A stretch of 64,000 bases of DNA from Rhizobacter sp. Root404 (GTDB lineage Bacteria > Pseudomonadota > Gammaproteobacteria > Burkholderiales > Burkholderiaceae_C). The notes under the pieces are model-generated. The model was given only the letters and a program-made list of their open reading frames with translations. It did no database searches and had not been told where the DNA came from. Location: contig NZ_LMDS01000004.1 in assembly GCF_001425865.1 (NCBI RefSeq), forward strand, positions 251,515-315,514. The letters run 5' to 3'. This document shows, piece after piece, positions 1 through 8,138 of the stretch. A program made the position numbers and the translations under genes. Within the stretch, counting starts at the first letter, position 1. Every line of letters starts with the position of its first letter.

Positions 1-40
1 TAGGCTGCGACCGACGCATGCAAGCCGCTGACCGCCGTCG

Positions 41-541
41 ATGAAACCGTCCCCCGTCCCCGCTCGTCCGGCCGTGGCCGAACCGCTCGCCTCCGAGCCG
101 CTCGCGGCCCTGGGCGCGGCGGCACGTGCGCTGCAGGCCGCCGAACGCGCGGGCGCGCCGCGACCATCGCTCAAGGGGCGGATCCTGGCGGTGCTGTGTG
201 CCGCCGAAGAGGACGATCGCGTCGATGTGGCGATGATCGACCACGCCGCCACCGAACTCGGCGCGCGTGTCGCGCACATCCGCCCCCACCTGACCGAACA
301 CAGCGACCCGCACACCGTCGAGCTGACCGCGCAGATGCTGGGCCGGCTGTACAGCGCGGTGGTGTGCCTGGACATCGAGCCGCGCCTGATGGAACGCCTG
401 GGGGCGGTGGCCGGCATCCCGATCCTGGGCGGCCTCGAGGATCCGGCGCACCCCGTGGCGCAGGTGGCTGCGCTGCTCGGCGACGGCAGCGACGCGCGCA
501 AGTTCGCGCTCCAGGCGCTGCTGCTGCGCAGCGTTGCTTGA
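41..541 (+). CDS. Stand-alone carbamoyltransferase N-domain-like protein
   Basis: A 166-residue protein that resembles only the carbamoyl-phosphate-binding half of ornithine carbamoyltransferase. The family pattern of an L-K-G beta strand, then a helix leading to G-A-R-V-x-x-I, then L-G-R-x-Y, then A-G-x-P-x-x-x-G-L and a terminal H-P-x-Q-like segment is visible at about residues 44-150. The essential S-T-R-T-R phosphate-binding motif is replaced by an acidic stretch (AAEEDDRVD), and the whole ornithine-binding C-terminal domain is absent. It is therefore unlikely to be a carbamoyltransferase. A regulatory, scaffold or vestigial role is possible, and the function is unknown. The upstream gene lies outside the window. 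Confidence 0.65.
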   Translation: MKPSPVPARPAVAEPLASEPLAALGAAARALQAAERAGAPRPSLKGRILAVLCAAEEDDRVDVAMIDHAATELGARVAHIRPHLTEHSDPHTVELTAQMLGRLYSAVVCLDIEPRLMERLGAVAGIPILGGLEDPAHPVAQVAALLGDGSDARKFALQALLLRSVA

Positions 542-615
542 CAGGCGCCAGGCGCGCGGGTCCGCGTGATCACCCTCGATACGGAGCCGGCGAACCCGGC
601 CAGGCCGCAGGCTGA

Positions 616-996
616 TCAGTGCGCCCGTTCCGCCGCCGCTTCGTGCGCGGTCTGGCACGGCGCGCAGCGCGGGGCGGATGGCTGGACGCGCAGCCGCGGC
701 GCCGGGATCGGCTCGCCGCAGTCCAGGCACTCGCCGTAGGAGCCGGCGTCCAGCCGCTGCAGCGCGGCCATCACGCCGGCCAGCTCGTCCAGGTCACGTT
801 GTTCCTGGGCATCGTCCAGGTCGTCGAACTGGTGGCGGGCGGCCTCGTCCTTGCGGTCGCCGACCTCGCGCGTGTCGGGCAGGTCGGCCGCCTGCCGCGC
901 CAGATGCGCAGCATGAACTTCCCCGCGCAGCGCCTGCAGGCGCCGGTTCAGTTGGTCGCGGATCTGGTTCAGGTCGGTGGGGGTCAGGGAAGGCAT
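616..996 (-). CDS. DksA/TraR-type zinc-finger protein
   Basis: A 126-residue protein. An N-terminal helical region is followed by an acidic D-D-rich stretch and a C-terminal four-cysteine zinc finger (C-L-D-C-G-E-P-I at about residues 94-101, then C-A-P-C at about 115-118). This is the arrangement of the DksA/TraR family, which binds in the RNA polymerase secondary channel. The ATG at 996 was chosen because it gives the usual family N-terminus; the open frame runs on upstream without homology. It is shorter than classical DksA (about 150 residues), so it is probably a DksA paralogue rather than the housekeeping copy. It lies just downstream of a USP gene on the same strand and may share its transcript. 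Confidence 0.75.
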   Translation of the reverse strand: MPSLTPTDLNQIRDQLNRRLQALRGEVHAAHLARQAADLPDTREVGDRKDEAARHQFDDLDDAQEQRDLDELAGVMAALQRLDAGSYGECLDCGEPIPAPRLRVQPSAPRCAPCQTAHEAAAERAH

Positions 997-1036
997 GGAA
1001 GGTCCTGTTCGATGGAGAAGTGATCGCCGGCGGTGG

Positions 1037-1495
1037 TCAGCCCGGCCCGGTCGCCGCGGCCGTGCGGACCAGCAGCACCGGCACGGGCGCTTCGCGCAGC
1101 ACCGATTCCGCGTCGCTGCCCAGGGCCACCCGGGCGAGGCCGGTGCGGCCATGCGTGCCCATCACGATCAGGCCGGAGCGCGCGCGCGACGCCTCGTCGA
1201 GAATCTGCTCGGCCACACGCCGATTGGTGTCGCGCCGCACGATGCCCTCCGCCTTCACGCCGCCGGCCAGCGCCCGCTCGAGAGCTCGCGGCAGCACGGC
1301 CTCGGTGTCGACCCGAAAGTCTTCCGCGAGTTGCGCCGGCGGCGCGTAGACGAGCGACTCATCCGGCACGCGCGCATCGGCCACGTGCAGCAGCCGCAGC
1401 GCCGAGCCGAGGCCGCGCGCGAGCGCGATCGCTTCAATCAGCGCGCGCTCGGCCGCATTGCTGCCATCGACCGCCACCAGGATGGATTCGTACAC
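1037..1495 (-). CDS. Universal stress protein UspA family
   Basis: A single-domain cytoplasmic USP of 152 residues. The N-terminus [11 protein letters not shown] carries the first beta strand and the ATP-contact aspartate. The C-terminal [16 protein letters not shown] is the G-x2-G-x9-G-S nucleotide-binding motif, so ATP binding is expected. A GTG start at 1495 is chosen because the first family residues follow at once and GGAAGAAAG lies about 8 bases upstream. The intergenic DNA upstream holds an FNR-type half palindrome (1566-1579) with a suitably spaced -10 element, which places this USP in the putative regulon centred on 33-60 kb. The DksA-like gene follows in the same direction 40 bases later. 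Confidence 0.85.
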   Translation of the reverse strand: MYESILVAVDGSNAAERALIEAIALARGLGSALRLLHVADARVPDESLVYAPPAQLAEDFRVDTEAVLPRALERALAGGVKAEGIVRRDTNRRVAEQILDEASRARSGLIVMGTHGRTGLARVALGSDAESVLREAPVPVLLVRTAAATGPG

Positions 1496-1537
1496 GTGCG
1501 CTGCTTTCTTCCGCCCGACAGCGTCCGGCGCGGCTCC

Positions 1538-1579
1538 AGTGTGGCGAGCGGCCGGATTGCCGGTCTTGCGCTGGGTCAA
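1538..1579 (-). promoter_or_regulatory. Putative FNR-type box and -10 for usp
   Basis: On the minus strand the site reads TTGAC-CCAG-CGCAA (1566-1579), the same half-sites as the box at 60042. CACACT (1543-1538) lies 22 bp downstream as a weak -10. This is a degenerate member of the TTGAN8TCAA set and is assigned mainly because its spacing matches the other sites. Confidence 0.4.
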
Positions 1580-1652
1580 GCCGGGGCGCGTCGGTGCTCG
1601 ATAAGGTCGGTGCGTCGAGCAGGGGCCCGCGCGCTCCGGGGAGAGCCTCAGC

Positions 1653-2255
1653 ATGTTTCGCCGTCCGTCACGCCACTTCGCCACGCGCTGCGCCGCGCTC
1701 GCGCTGCTGCTCGCCGCGATGCTGACCGCCGGCTGTGCCGGCATGCTGCCGCGCGCCGACAACGAAGCCCGCTCGCCGTTCGACAGCTACGCGGCCGCTG
1801 CATCCGCATTCGACCGCATCCTCGGCCACGAGACCACGGTCGCGCAGATGCGTGCGCTCGGCTTCGATCCCGCGGCGAGCGCGAACGTCACGGTGATCCC
1901 GTACCCGCAGCTCACTGCGCGCCTGTCGCCGGACCCGGGCGTGCCGTTCGAGGCGCTCGATCCGGGCATCCGCGAGTGCCTGCTGGCACGCCAGGCGTGC
2001 CAGGCCTACGAGTTCCGGTTCGGACGCGAGGCGTCGCGGCGGGAAGGCAACTTTCTCCTCGACTTCCTGAATTTCCGTCGCACCGCGCGGGTGACCGGCT
2101 GGCACTTCAACGGCCTGGTGGCGGTGCGCGACGAGGTCGTGCTGTTCCGCAGCTACGGCGGCGAGCCGCACGGGGACCGGGTCGAGCGCCAGGTCAATCC
2201 GCTCGGGCCGCTGCAGCCTGCCGGCGAGGCCGCGGGGCAGTTGCTGCGGCGTTGA
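1653..2255 (+). CDS. Putative lipoprotein of unknown function
   Basis: A 200-residue exported protein. A basic N-terminus and hydrophobic core (residues 10-24) end in the lipobox LTAGC with the acylated cysteine at residue 28, so it should be anchored in the outer or inner membrane. The mature part has no repeats and no recognised catalytic motif. One conserved-looking part reads [19 protein letters not shown] (about residues 133-151), followed by a strand predicted to end in V-L-F-R-S-Y-G-G. The context gives no clue to function; it is divergent from the USP gene and upstream of a DUF3597 gene. Confidence 0.75.
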   Translation: MFRRPSRHFATRCAALALLLAAMLTAGCAGMLPRADNEARSPFDSYAAAASAFDRILGHETTVAQMRALGFDPAASANVTVIPYPQLTARLSPDPGVPFEALDPGIRECLLARQACQAYEFRFGREASRREGNFLLDFLNFRRTARVTGWHFNGLVAVRDEVVLFRSYGGEPHGDRVERQVNPLGPLQPAGEAAGQLLRR

Positions 2256-2266
2256 GCCTCCGCGAG

Positions 2267-2299
2267 CGCCGGCGACGCGGCAGGCGCGCGCTCCTACAA
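2267..2299 (-). repeat. Possible GTAG-type REP element
   Basis: Read on the minus strand, the DNA contains TTGTAGGAGCGCGCG followed by a GC-rich arm. It resembles the TGTAGGAGCG start of REP sequences known from Pseudomonas and Xanthomonas relatives. A second look-alike with a clean hairpin is at 10603. Identity as a repeat family would need genome-wide copies. Confidence 0.3.
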
Positions 2300-2378
2300 G
2301 CGTGCGGGCCGGCGTCCGCGTGCGCGCCCGCGCGCGCACCGCGGAACATGGCGACTCCCGCATTCACAAGGAACCACC

Positions 2379-2813
2379 ATGGGCATTCTCAGCAACATCC
2401 TCGCCAAGATCTTCCCGTCGCACACCGGTGCGGCGAACGCCGGCACGACGACCACGGCGCAGGGGCCCTCGACACCACCGAGCGCCGGCACTGCACCGAC
2501 GACCAGCACCTCCGGCACGACGGCTGCCGCCACACCCGCAGTGAAGCCGATGGCCGAGGTCGACGTCGAGCAGATGCTCAACGGCATGGCGCAGAACGCG
2601 GGCGAGAAGCTGAACTGGCGGACGTCGATCGTCGACCTGATGAAGCTGCTCGGGCTCGACAGCTCGCTGGCGGCGCGCAAGGAACTCGCGCAGGAGCTGC
2701 ACTACAGCGGCGACATGAACGACTCGGCGGCGATGAACATCTGGCTGCACCGCCAGGTGATGAACAAGGTGGCCGCGAACGGCGGCAAGGTGCCCGCCGA
2801 TCTCAAGGATTGA
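2379..2813 (+). CDS. DUF3597 domain protein
   Basis: A 144-residue protein. The N-terminal M-G-I-L-S-N-I-L-A-K-I-F motif and the C-terminal domain (about residues 58-144, with E-V-D-V-E-Q-M-L and K-L-N-W-R-T-S-I-V-D-L-M-K-L-L-G) are typical of DUF3597, a widespread small proteobacterial family of unknown function. Between them lies a Thr/Ala/Pro/Gly-rich linker (about 17-57) that is probably disordered. The helical C-terminal domain resembles small peptidoglycan- or membrane-associated modules, but no function is established. Its 3' end overlaps the convergent exonuclease gene by 11 bases. Confidence 0.85.
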   Translation: MGILSNILAKIFPSHTGAANAGTTTTAQGPSTPPSAGTAPTTSTSGTTAAATPAVKPMAEVDVEQMLNGMAQNAGEKLNWRTSIVDLMKLLGLDSSLAARKELAQELHYSGDMNDSAAMNIWLHRQVMNKVAANGGKVPADLKD

Positions 2814-3582
2814 GTTCGATCCACGCCGGCGCATGGTCGCTGGCGCCTTCGATGCCGCGCATCGCGGCATCGACCCCGCAGGCCGCGAGCCGGGGCTGCA
2901 CACTGCGGCTCAGCAGCAGGTGATCGATGCGCAGGCCCGCGTTGCGTGGCCAGCGGTTGCGGCGGTAGTCCCAGAACGTGTAGCGCGGCGGGCCGTCACG
3001 TGCGGCGCCGAGGGCATCGACCCAGCCCTGCGCGAGCAGGCGTCGCCAGGCGGTGCGCGCGGCCGGGTGTAGCAGCGCGTTGTCACGCCAGCTCGCGGGC
3101 GAATAGATGTCCGCCGGCTCGTCGGTCGGCACGACGTTGAAGTCTCCCGCCAGCACCACCGGGTGCCCGCTCTCCCACAGCTCCGCCCCGTGCAGCAACA
3201 GGCGCTCGAACCACGCGAGCTTGTAGTCGAGCTTGGCGCCGGGCGCCGGATTGCCGTTGGGCAGATAGAGGCAGCCGACGATCACGCCCTCGACGGCCGC
3301 CTCGACATAGCGCGCCTGCCGGTCATCCGCAGCGCCTGGCAGCGCCCGGCGGACCGGCACCGGCTCCGCGCCACGCGCGAGGATGGCCACACCGTTCCAC
3401 GTCGCCTGCCCGACGACCAGCGCGCCGTAGCCGGCAGCCTCGAGCTCGGCGGCGGGGAAGCGCGCGGTCGTCAGCTTGAGCTCTTGCAGCGCGACGACGT
3501 CGGGCCGCGTCGTTTCCAGCCAGGCCAGCAGCAGCGGCAGCCGCGTCGCGATGTTGTTGATGTTCCAGGTGGCGATGCGCAC
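2803..3582 (-). CDS. xthA: Exodeoxyribonuclease III (AP endonuclease)
   Basis: A 259-residue EEP-superfamily nuclease that cleaves DNA 5' to abasic sites and degrades 3' ends in base-excision repair. Visible motifs are R-I-A-T-W-N-I-N at the N-terminus, LQELK (catalytic Glu, about residue 34-38), Y-L-P-N-G (about 106-110), GDFNVVP (about 144-150), W-D-Y-R in the middle and a C-terminal R-I-D-H-L-L-L followed by S-D-H-A-P (catalytic Asp-His). Length and motifs match XthA. The start is a GTG at 3582 directly before the conserved R-I-A-T-W. It overlaps the convergent DUF3597 gene at its 3' end. Confidence 0.93.
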   Translation of the reverse strand: MRIATWNINNIATRLPLLLAWLETTRPDVVALQELKLTTARFPAAELEAAGYGALVVGQATWNGVAILARGAEPVPVRRALPGAADDRQARYVEAAVEGVIVGCLYLPNGNPAPGAKLDYKLAWFERLLLHGAELWESGHPVVLAGDFNVVPTDEPADIYSPASWRDNALLHPAARTAWRRLLAQGWVDALGAARDGPPRYTFWDYRRNRWPRNAGLRIDHLLLSRSVQPRLAACGVDAAMRGIEGASDHAPAWIELNP

Positions 3583-3711
3583 GCCGGCACCTTAGCCGAA
3601 GCGTCCGCCGCGTTCGCGTATCGCCGAATTCCTCCAACCGCGAGGGTCGGCGTCCGACACGCGCGCCTGTTTCAAATCACTACGATTTCGGTCGAAAGGA
3701 CGCGCTGGCCC

Positions 3712-3894
3712 ATGACCAAGAACGAGTGGATCGCATTCTTCGCCAACGAAGTGATGGTGTATGCCGAGCCCGGCGTGTCGCACAAGCTCGCCCGCGCGGT
3801 GGCCGGCGAGCGGTGGGCGGCGCGCCGGCACGACAACCCGAGCAAGGTCGCGCGCCAGTGGATCACTGAGAGCGGTCGGCGCATCCGGCACTGA
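3712..3894 (+). CDS. Small hypothetical protein, 60 aa
   Basis: A 60-residue basic protein beginning M-T-K-N-E-W-I-A-F-F and ending in R-R-I-R-H. It has a good ribosome site (AAAGGA about 12 bases upstream) and sits alone between the divergent xthA and a DUF883-like gene. The sequence has an amphipathic N-terminal half and an R/K-rich C-terminal half (K-V-A-R-Q-W), which might bind nucleic acid or membrane. No family is recognised. The codon use looks like that of its neighbours. Confidence 0.6.
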   Translation: MTKNEWIAFFANEVMVYAEPGVSHKLARAVAGERWAARRHDNPSKVARQWITESGRRIRH

Positions 3895-3903
3895 CCGAAC
3901 GCA

Positions 3904-3977
3904 TGACGGTAGGACGCGTACTACGCGCTCGCCACTGATTGTCCGCTGCCCCCGGGCGCGGCGATTGCCTACCGTCA
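3904..3977. repeat. Long-spaced perfect inverted repeat
   Basis: TGACGGTAGG (3904-3913) is repeated in perfect inverted form as CCTACCGTCA (3968-3977), with 54 bases between. It lies in the gap before the DUF883-like gene, about 30 bases upstream of that start codon. It could be a pair of sites for a looping regulator or a long stem in the leader RNA. No known motif is recognised. Confidence 0.55.
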
Positions 3978-4005
3978 GGACTGTCATTCACCAGGAGCCG
4001 AGACC

Positions 4006-4311
4006 ATGATCGAAACGACATCCGCCACGCCCGGCACCACTGCCGCCAACCTCGTCGACAAGGCCGCCGACTCCGCCACGCGCGCGGTCGACGCCACCAA
4101 GGCGGCGACCACCGCAGCGCTCGACAGCGTCTCCGACAAGGTCGAGACGGTGCGCGGCAAGCTGTCTCCGGCGCTGAACAACGCGTCGGCGCCCCTGGAT
4201 TCGCTGATCGAGTACACGCAGCAGCAACCCGTGCGGGCGCTGCTGGCCGCCGCCGGCGTGGGCGCCGTGCTGATGGCCATCATGCGGCCGGCGCGCCGCG
4301 TGCGATATTGA
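4006..4311 (+). CDS. DUF883/ElaB-like membrane-anchored protein
   Basis: A 101-residue protein. An Ala/Thr/Asp/Lys-rich helical N-terminal region (about residues 12-60) is followed by Y-T-Q-Q-Q-P-V-R-A-L-L-A-A-A-G-V-G-A-V-L (about 71-90) and a short basic tail (R-P-A-R-R-V-R-Y). This is the layout of the YqjD/ElaB/DUF883 family, which are inner-membrane C-tail-anchored proteins; in E. coli some members bind ribosomes in stationary phase. A strong ribosome site (AGGAG) precedes the ATG. Assignment rests on architecture and the Q-P-x-R-A-L-x-x-A-A-x-G-V motif. Confidence 0.75.
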   Translation: MIETTSATPGTTAANLVDKAADSATRAVDATKAATTAALDSVSDKVETVRGKLSPALNNASAPLDSLIEYTQQQPVRALLAAAGVGAVLMAIMRPARRVRY

Positions 4312-4354
4312 CTGTACGAATCCACAGTAGCATGGCGGACCCTTGCGGTCTGCC

Positions 4355-6685
4355 ATGTCTCCATTCCCCCTCCCCCGATACACGATAGGCGTACGCGAAC
4401 TCTGCGAGTTCGCAGCCAAGCAGGGCGATCTCGACCTGCGCTTCACGCCCTCGCCGACCGCCCAGGAAGGCATGGCCGGTCATCGCACCGTCGCCGGACG
4501 CCGGCCCGAATCGCACCGCAGCGAAGTCACGGTGAGCGGCACGTACGGCCCGCTCACCGTGCGTGGACGTGTCGACGGCTTCGACCCGGCGCGCGGCGTG
4601 CTCGAGGAAGTCAAGACGCACAAGGGCGATGTGGCGGCGATTCCCGCCAACCACCGCGCGCTCCACTGGGCGCAGGCCAAGGTCTACGGCTGGCTCGTGT
4701 GCGCACAGTTCGAGCGGCCGGCGCTGACGGTCTCGCTGGTCTACTTCGATGTGGTCACGCAGGCCGAGACGGTGTCGAGCGAAGCCTGCAGCGCGGACGA
4801 CCTCCGCACGGTGGTCGCCGCACTGTGCGAGCGCTTCATCGCCTGGTCGCAGCGCGAACTGCAGCACCGCGCGGCGCGCGATGACCAGTTGCGTGCGCTC
4901 GCGTTTCCGCACGCCGACTACCGCGCCGGTCAGCGCAGGCTGGCCGAGCACAGCTTCCTGGCGGCGCGCCGCGGGCGCTGCCTGCTCGCCGAAGCCCCGA
5001 CCGGCATCGGCAAGACGATCGCGACGCTCTTCGGCGCGCTCAAGTCCCTGCCCGACCGGGGCCTGGACCGCCTGTTCTTCCTGAGCGCGAAGAACTCCGG
5101 TCACGCGCCGGCGTTCGACGCGCTCGCGCAGCTCGGCGCGTGGCCCGAGGGCGACGAATCACCGCCCGGGTCGCTGCGCGTGCTGCAGCTGGTCGCCCGC
5201 GACACCGCCTGCGAGCACCCCGACCTCGCGTGCCATGGCGAGTCGTGCCCGCTGGCCCGCGGCTTCTACGACCGCCTGCCCGCCGCGCGGCAGGCGGCCG
5301 TTGCGACGCCGCGCTGGTCCCGCGAGGCGGTACGCGGCATCGCCGCGGTCCACCGCGTCTGCCCGTACTACCTGGCGCAGGAGCTGGCGCGCTGGGCCGA
5401 TGTGGTGGTCGCCGACTACCACTACTACTTCGACGCGTCGGCGCTGCTGCACGGCCTGACGCTTGCGAACCAGTGGCGCGTCACGCTGCTGGTCGACGAG
5501 GCGCACAACCTGCTCGACCGGGCACGCGCGATGTACAGCGCGGCGCTGTCGCTCGCCGCCGTGCGCGCCGCCGTGCGGGCCGCGCCGCCGCCGCTGGCGA
5601 CCGCGCTGCGGCGCGTGCGGCGTTCCTGGCCCGCGTCCGACCCGGCATCCGCCGCGCCAGCCGCCGACGCCTACGAGGTGCTGCCGCGCCCGCCGGAGCC
5701 CCTGCTCGCCGCGCTGCGACAGGCGACCGCGGCGATCGGCGAGCACACCGCCGGCGGCCTGCCGCTGGCCCCGGACCTGATGGCGTTGTACTTCGATGCC
5801 CTGCGCGTCGTGCGGCTGGCCGAGAGCTTCGGCGCGCACTCGATCGTGGACCTGACGCGGCCGGCGTCGGCGGTCCATGGCCGGGTCGACGCGGTGCTGT
5901 GCCTGCGCAACGTCGTGCCGGCGGCATTCCTCAAGGCGCGGTTCGAGACCGCGCATGCCACGGTGCTGTTCTCGGCAACGCTGTCGCCGCACCGCTTCTA
6001 TGCCGACGTGCTGGGCCTGCCGGACGACACCGCGTGCCTGACGATCGAGCCGCCCTACCGCGCCGCGCAGCTGTCGGTCGAGATCATCGATGCGATCTCG
6101 ACGCGCTACGCCGCGCGCGATGCGTCGGTCGGCCCGATCGCCGCGCTGATCGGCAAGCGGGTCCGCGCACGGCCCGGCAACTACCTGGCGTTCTTCAGCA
6201 GCCTGGACTACCTCGACCGCGCGTTCGATGCCTTCGTCGCGCAACACCCGGACGTGCCGGCCTGGCGCCAGACGCGTGCGATGTCGGCGGCCGACCGCGC
6301 CGCCTTCCTCGCGCGCTTCGTCGAGGATGGCCACGGCGTGGGCTTCGCGGTGCTCGGCGGCTCGTTCGGCGAGGGCATCGACCTGCCCGGCACCCGGCTG
6401 GTCGGTGCCTTCATCGCGACGCTCGGCCTGCCGCAGTTCAACCCGGTCAACGAGCAGATGCGCCGCACGATGCAGGCCACGTTCGGCGCCGGCTTCGACT
6501 ATGTCTACCTGCTGCCGGGCCTGCGCAAGGTGATCCAGGCGGCGGGCCGGGTGATCCGCACGCCGACCGACGAGGGCTGCGTTCTGCTGATCGACGACCG
6601 CTACCGCCGGCCCGAGGTGCAGCACCTGCTGCCGCGGTGGTGGCGCTGCGGCGTGCCGGCAGCGGCGGCCGCAGCGCCGGCCTGA
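4355..6685 (+). CDS. DinG/XPD-like DNA helicase with N-terminal PD-(D/E)XK nuclease
   Basis: A 776-residue superfamily 2 helicase. The N-terminal part has G-R-V-D-G-F-D followed by L-E-E-V-K-T-H-K (about residues 70-90), the D...ExK core of a Cas4/RecB-like nuclease. Helicase motifs follow: Walker A EAPTGIGKT (213-221), DEAH (381-384) and a C-terminal Q-A-A-G-R-V-I-R-T (about 728-736). Cysteines in ACEHPDLACHGESCP (about 285-299) and HRVCPYY (about 335) look like the iron-sulphur ligands of XPD/DinG helicases. It probably unwinds 5' to 3' and trims DNA during repair. The first ATG was taken; a TTG lies four codons upstream. It has no obvious operon partner. Confidence 0.88.
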   Translation: MSPFPLPRYTIGVRELCEFAAKQGDLDLRFTPSPTAQEGMAGHRTVAGRRPESHRSEVTVSGTYGPLTVRGRVDGFDPARGVLEEVKTHKGDVAAIPANHRALHWAQAKVYGWLVCAQFERPALTVSLVYFDVVTQAETVSSEACSADDLRTVVAALCERFIAWSQRELQHRAARDDQLRALAFPHADYRAGQRRLAEHSFLAARRGRCLLAEAPTGIGKTIATLFGALKSLPDRGLDRLFFLSAKNSGHAPAFDALAQLGAWPEGDESPPGSLRVLQLVARDTACEHPDLACHGESCPLARGFYDRLPAARQAAVATPRWSREAVRGIAAVHRVCPYYLAQELARWADVVVADYHYYFDASALLHGLTLANQWRVTLLVDEAHNLLDRARAMYSAALSLAAVRAAVRAAPPPLATALRRVRRSWPASDPASAAPAADAYEVLPRPPEPLLAALRQATAAIGEHTAGGLPLAPDLMALYFDALRVVRLAESFGAHSIVDLTRPASAVHGRVDAVLCLRNVVPAAFLKARFETAHATVLFSATLSPHRFYADVLGLPDDTACLTIEPPYRAAQLSVEIIDAISTRYAARDASVGPIAALIGKRVRARPGNYLAFFSSLDYLDRAFDAFVAQHPDVPAWRQTRAMSAADRAAFLARFVEDGHGVGFAVLGGSFGEGIDLPGTRLVGAFIATLGLPQFNPVNEQMRRTMQATFGAGFDYVYLLPGLRKVIQAAGRVIRTPTDEGCVLLIDDRYRRPEVQHLLPRWWRCGVPAAAAAAPA

Positions 6686-6695
6686 CGCGACTGCC

Positions 6696-7079
6696 TCAGG
6701 CCTTCGGCAGGCGGTGCATCGCGCAGAGCTTGTTGCCGTCCGGATCGCGCAGGTAGGCCAGGTAGAGCCGGCCGCCCACGCCCTCGCGCACGCCGGGCGG
6801 CTCTTCGCAGGTCGTGCCGCCGGCGGCCAGGCCGGCCGCGTGCCAACCGTCGACCTGCTCCGGCGACTGGCACGCAAAGCCGATCGTGCCGCCGTTGGCC
6901 GGGCACGCCGGTTCCCCGTTGATCGCGCGGCTGACCGCGAACACGCCGGTGGGCGAGCGCCAGAAGATGCGATGCCGGTCGACGAAGCCGGGCGGCACGC
7001 CGAGCGTGCCCAGCAATGAATCGTAGAAGGACTTGGCCCGGTCGAGGTCGTTGGTGCCGATCATGATGTGCGAGAACAT
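6696..7079 (-). CDS. VOC-superfamily (glyoxalase-like) protein
   Basis: A 127-residue protein with the two beta-alpha-beta-beta-beta halves of the vicinal oxygen chelate fold. Visible markers are the N-terminal F-S-H-I-M-I-G-T-N-D-L-D-R-A-K-S-F-Y-D and the C-terminal L-Y-L-A-Y-L-R-D-P-D-G-N-K-L-C. The N-terminal His and the late Glu/Tyr region are compatible with a metal site. The substrate cannot be read from sequence; many members are lyases, dioxygenases or resistance proteins. It is convergent with the helicase gene, 10 bases away. Confidence 0.85.
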   Translation of the reverse strand: MFSHIMIGTNDLDRAKSFYDSLLGTLGVPPGFVDRHRIFWRSPTGVFAVSRAINGEPACPANGGTIGFACQSPEQVDGWHAAGLAAGGTTCEEPPGVREGVGGRLYLAYLRDPDGNKLCAMHRLPKA

Positions 7080-7200
7080 GCGGGATGGGTCTCCGTGGGT
7101 GGTGTGGGCGGCCGGCGGCCGCGCCGTATTGTGGCCAAGCGCCGGACCGGTCGTCGACCTGACCGAGAATCGTCGTCTTCTTCACCAACGAGGCGAATCG

Positions 7201-7614
7201 ATGGACGACGACCTGGATGCGCGCATCCGCTCCGGCCAGGCCCTGAGCGAGTCGATGGGCAACTTCCGCGTGACCGGCTGGGACGCGCAACGCAAGGTCG
7301 CGAGCGCCACGTTCACGGTGCGGCGCGAGTATTGCCACACCAACGGCACGATCGCGCAGGGCGGCTTCATCACCGCCTGGCTCGACGCCGCGATGGCCCA
7401 CGCAGTGATCCACGACACCGGCCACACGCAGACCGTCTTCAGCCTCGAGATCAAGGTGAGCTTCTACGAGAAGGTCGGTCCCGGCGAGGGCACGGTCGAG
7501 GGTCGGGTGATCCGGCGCGGCAAGCGCATCGCGTTCATGGAGGCGGCGCTCTACAACGCCAACGGCCAACTCGCCGCCGAGGCCACGTCGACCGGTATCC
7601 TGGCGCCGTTGTAG
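7201..7614 (+). CDS. PaaI-type hotdog thioesterase
   Basis: A 137-residue hotdog-fold protein. The segment TNGTIAQGGFITAWLDAAMA (about residues 52-71) corresponds to the N-x-x-G-x-x-H-G-G-x-x-x-x-x-x-D helix of PaaI/YbgC thioesterases, but the usual histidine before G-G is glutamine (A-Q-G-G). The later T-V-F-S-L-E-I-K-V-S-F and G-R-V-I-R-R-G-K-R-I-A-F-M-E-A strands fit the fold. It probably hydrolyses an acyl-CoA, with the substrate unknown. The ATG at 7201 is preceded by GAGGCG; the longer open frame upstream has no homology. Confidence 0.83.
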   Translation: MDDDLDARIRSGQALSESMGNFRVTGWDAQRKVASATFTVRREYCHTNGTIAQGGFITAWLDAAMAHAVIHDTGHTQTVFSLEIKVSFYEKVGPGEGTVEGRVIRRGKRIAFMEAALYNANGQLAAEATSTGILAPL

Positions 7615-7678
7615 CAGGCGACGCACACTCGCCAATTTGGAACGCCTACCGCTGACGGCTTCGTTGCACAATCCCAAG

Positions 7679-8131
7679 ATGCCAAATATCGCTTCCGTCT
7701 TCAAGGATGAAATCGTTCGCGTGGCCCGCAAGGAGATCCGCAACGAACTCGCCGCGCTGAAAAAGGCCTCGGCCGCCTACCGCGCGGAAATCGCCGCGTT
7801 GAAACGGCGCGCACAAGACCTCGAACGCGAGGTCAAGGGACTCACCCGTGCCGTCGGCAAGGCGGTGCCGGCGGCGCGCGAAGCAGCCGTCAAGCCGACG
7901 CGCTTCAGCGCCAAGGGCCTGGCCTCGCAGCGCAAGCGGCTGGCCTTGTCGGCGGCCGACTGCGGGCTGCTGGTCGGCGCGTCGGGCCAGTCGGTCTACA
8001 ACTGGGAGGCCGGCACGGCACGCCCGCGTGCGTCCCACCTCGCGGCCATCGCCTCGCTGCGTTCGATGGGCAAGAAGGAAGCGGCCGCCCGCCTGCGCGA
8101 ACTGCGCGCGTCCCCTGCCCCGGCCGCCTGA
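7679..8131 (+). CDS. XRE-like helix-turn-helix protein with coiled coil
   Basis: A 150-residue cytoplasmic DNA-binding protein. Residues about 8-65 are a highly charged helix (K-E-I-R-N-E-L-A-A-L-K-K ... A-Q-D-L-E-R-E-V) likely to form a coiled-coil dimer. The C-terminal part contains an XRE/Cro-type HTH, seen as Q-R-K-R-L-A-L-S-A-A-D-C-G-L-L-V-G-A-S followed by Q-S-V-Y-N-W-E-A-G-T-A-R-P (about residues 82-118). It was started at the ATG with the natural helical N-terminus. A small gene follows 7 bases later, probably in one transcript. The target is unknown. Confidence 0.8.
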   Translation: MPNIASVFKDEIVRVARKEIRNELAALKKASAAYRAEIAALKRRAQDLEREVKGLTRAVGKAVPAAREAAVKPTRFSAKGLASQRKRLALSAADCGLLVGASGQSVYNWEAGTARPRASHLAAIASLRSMGKKEAAARLRELRASPAPAA

Positions 8132-8138
8132 GCGCACG

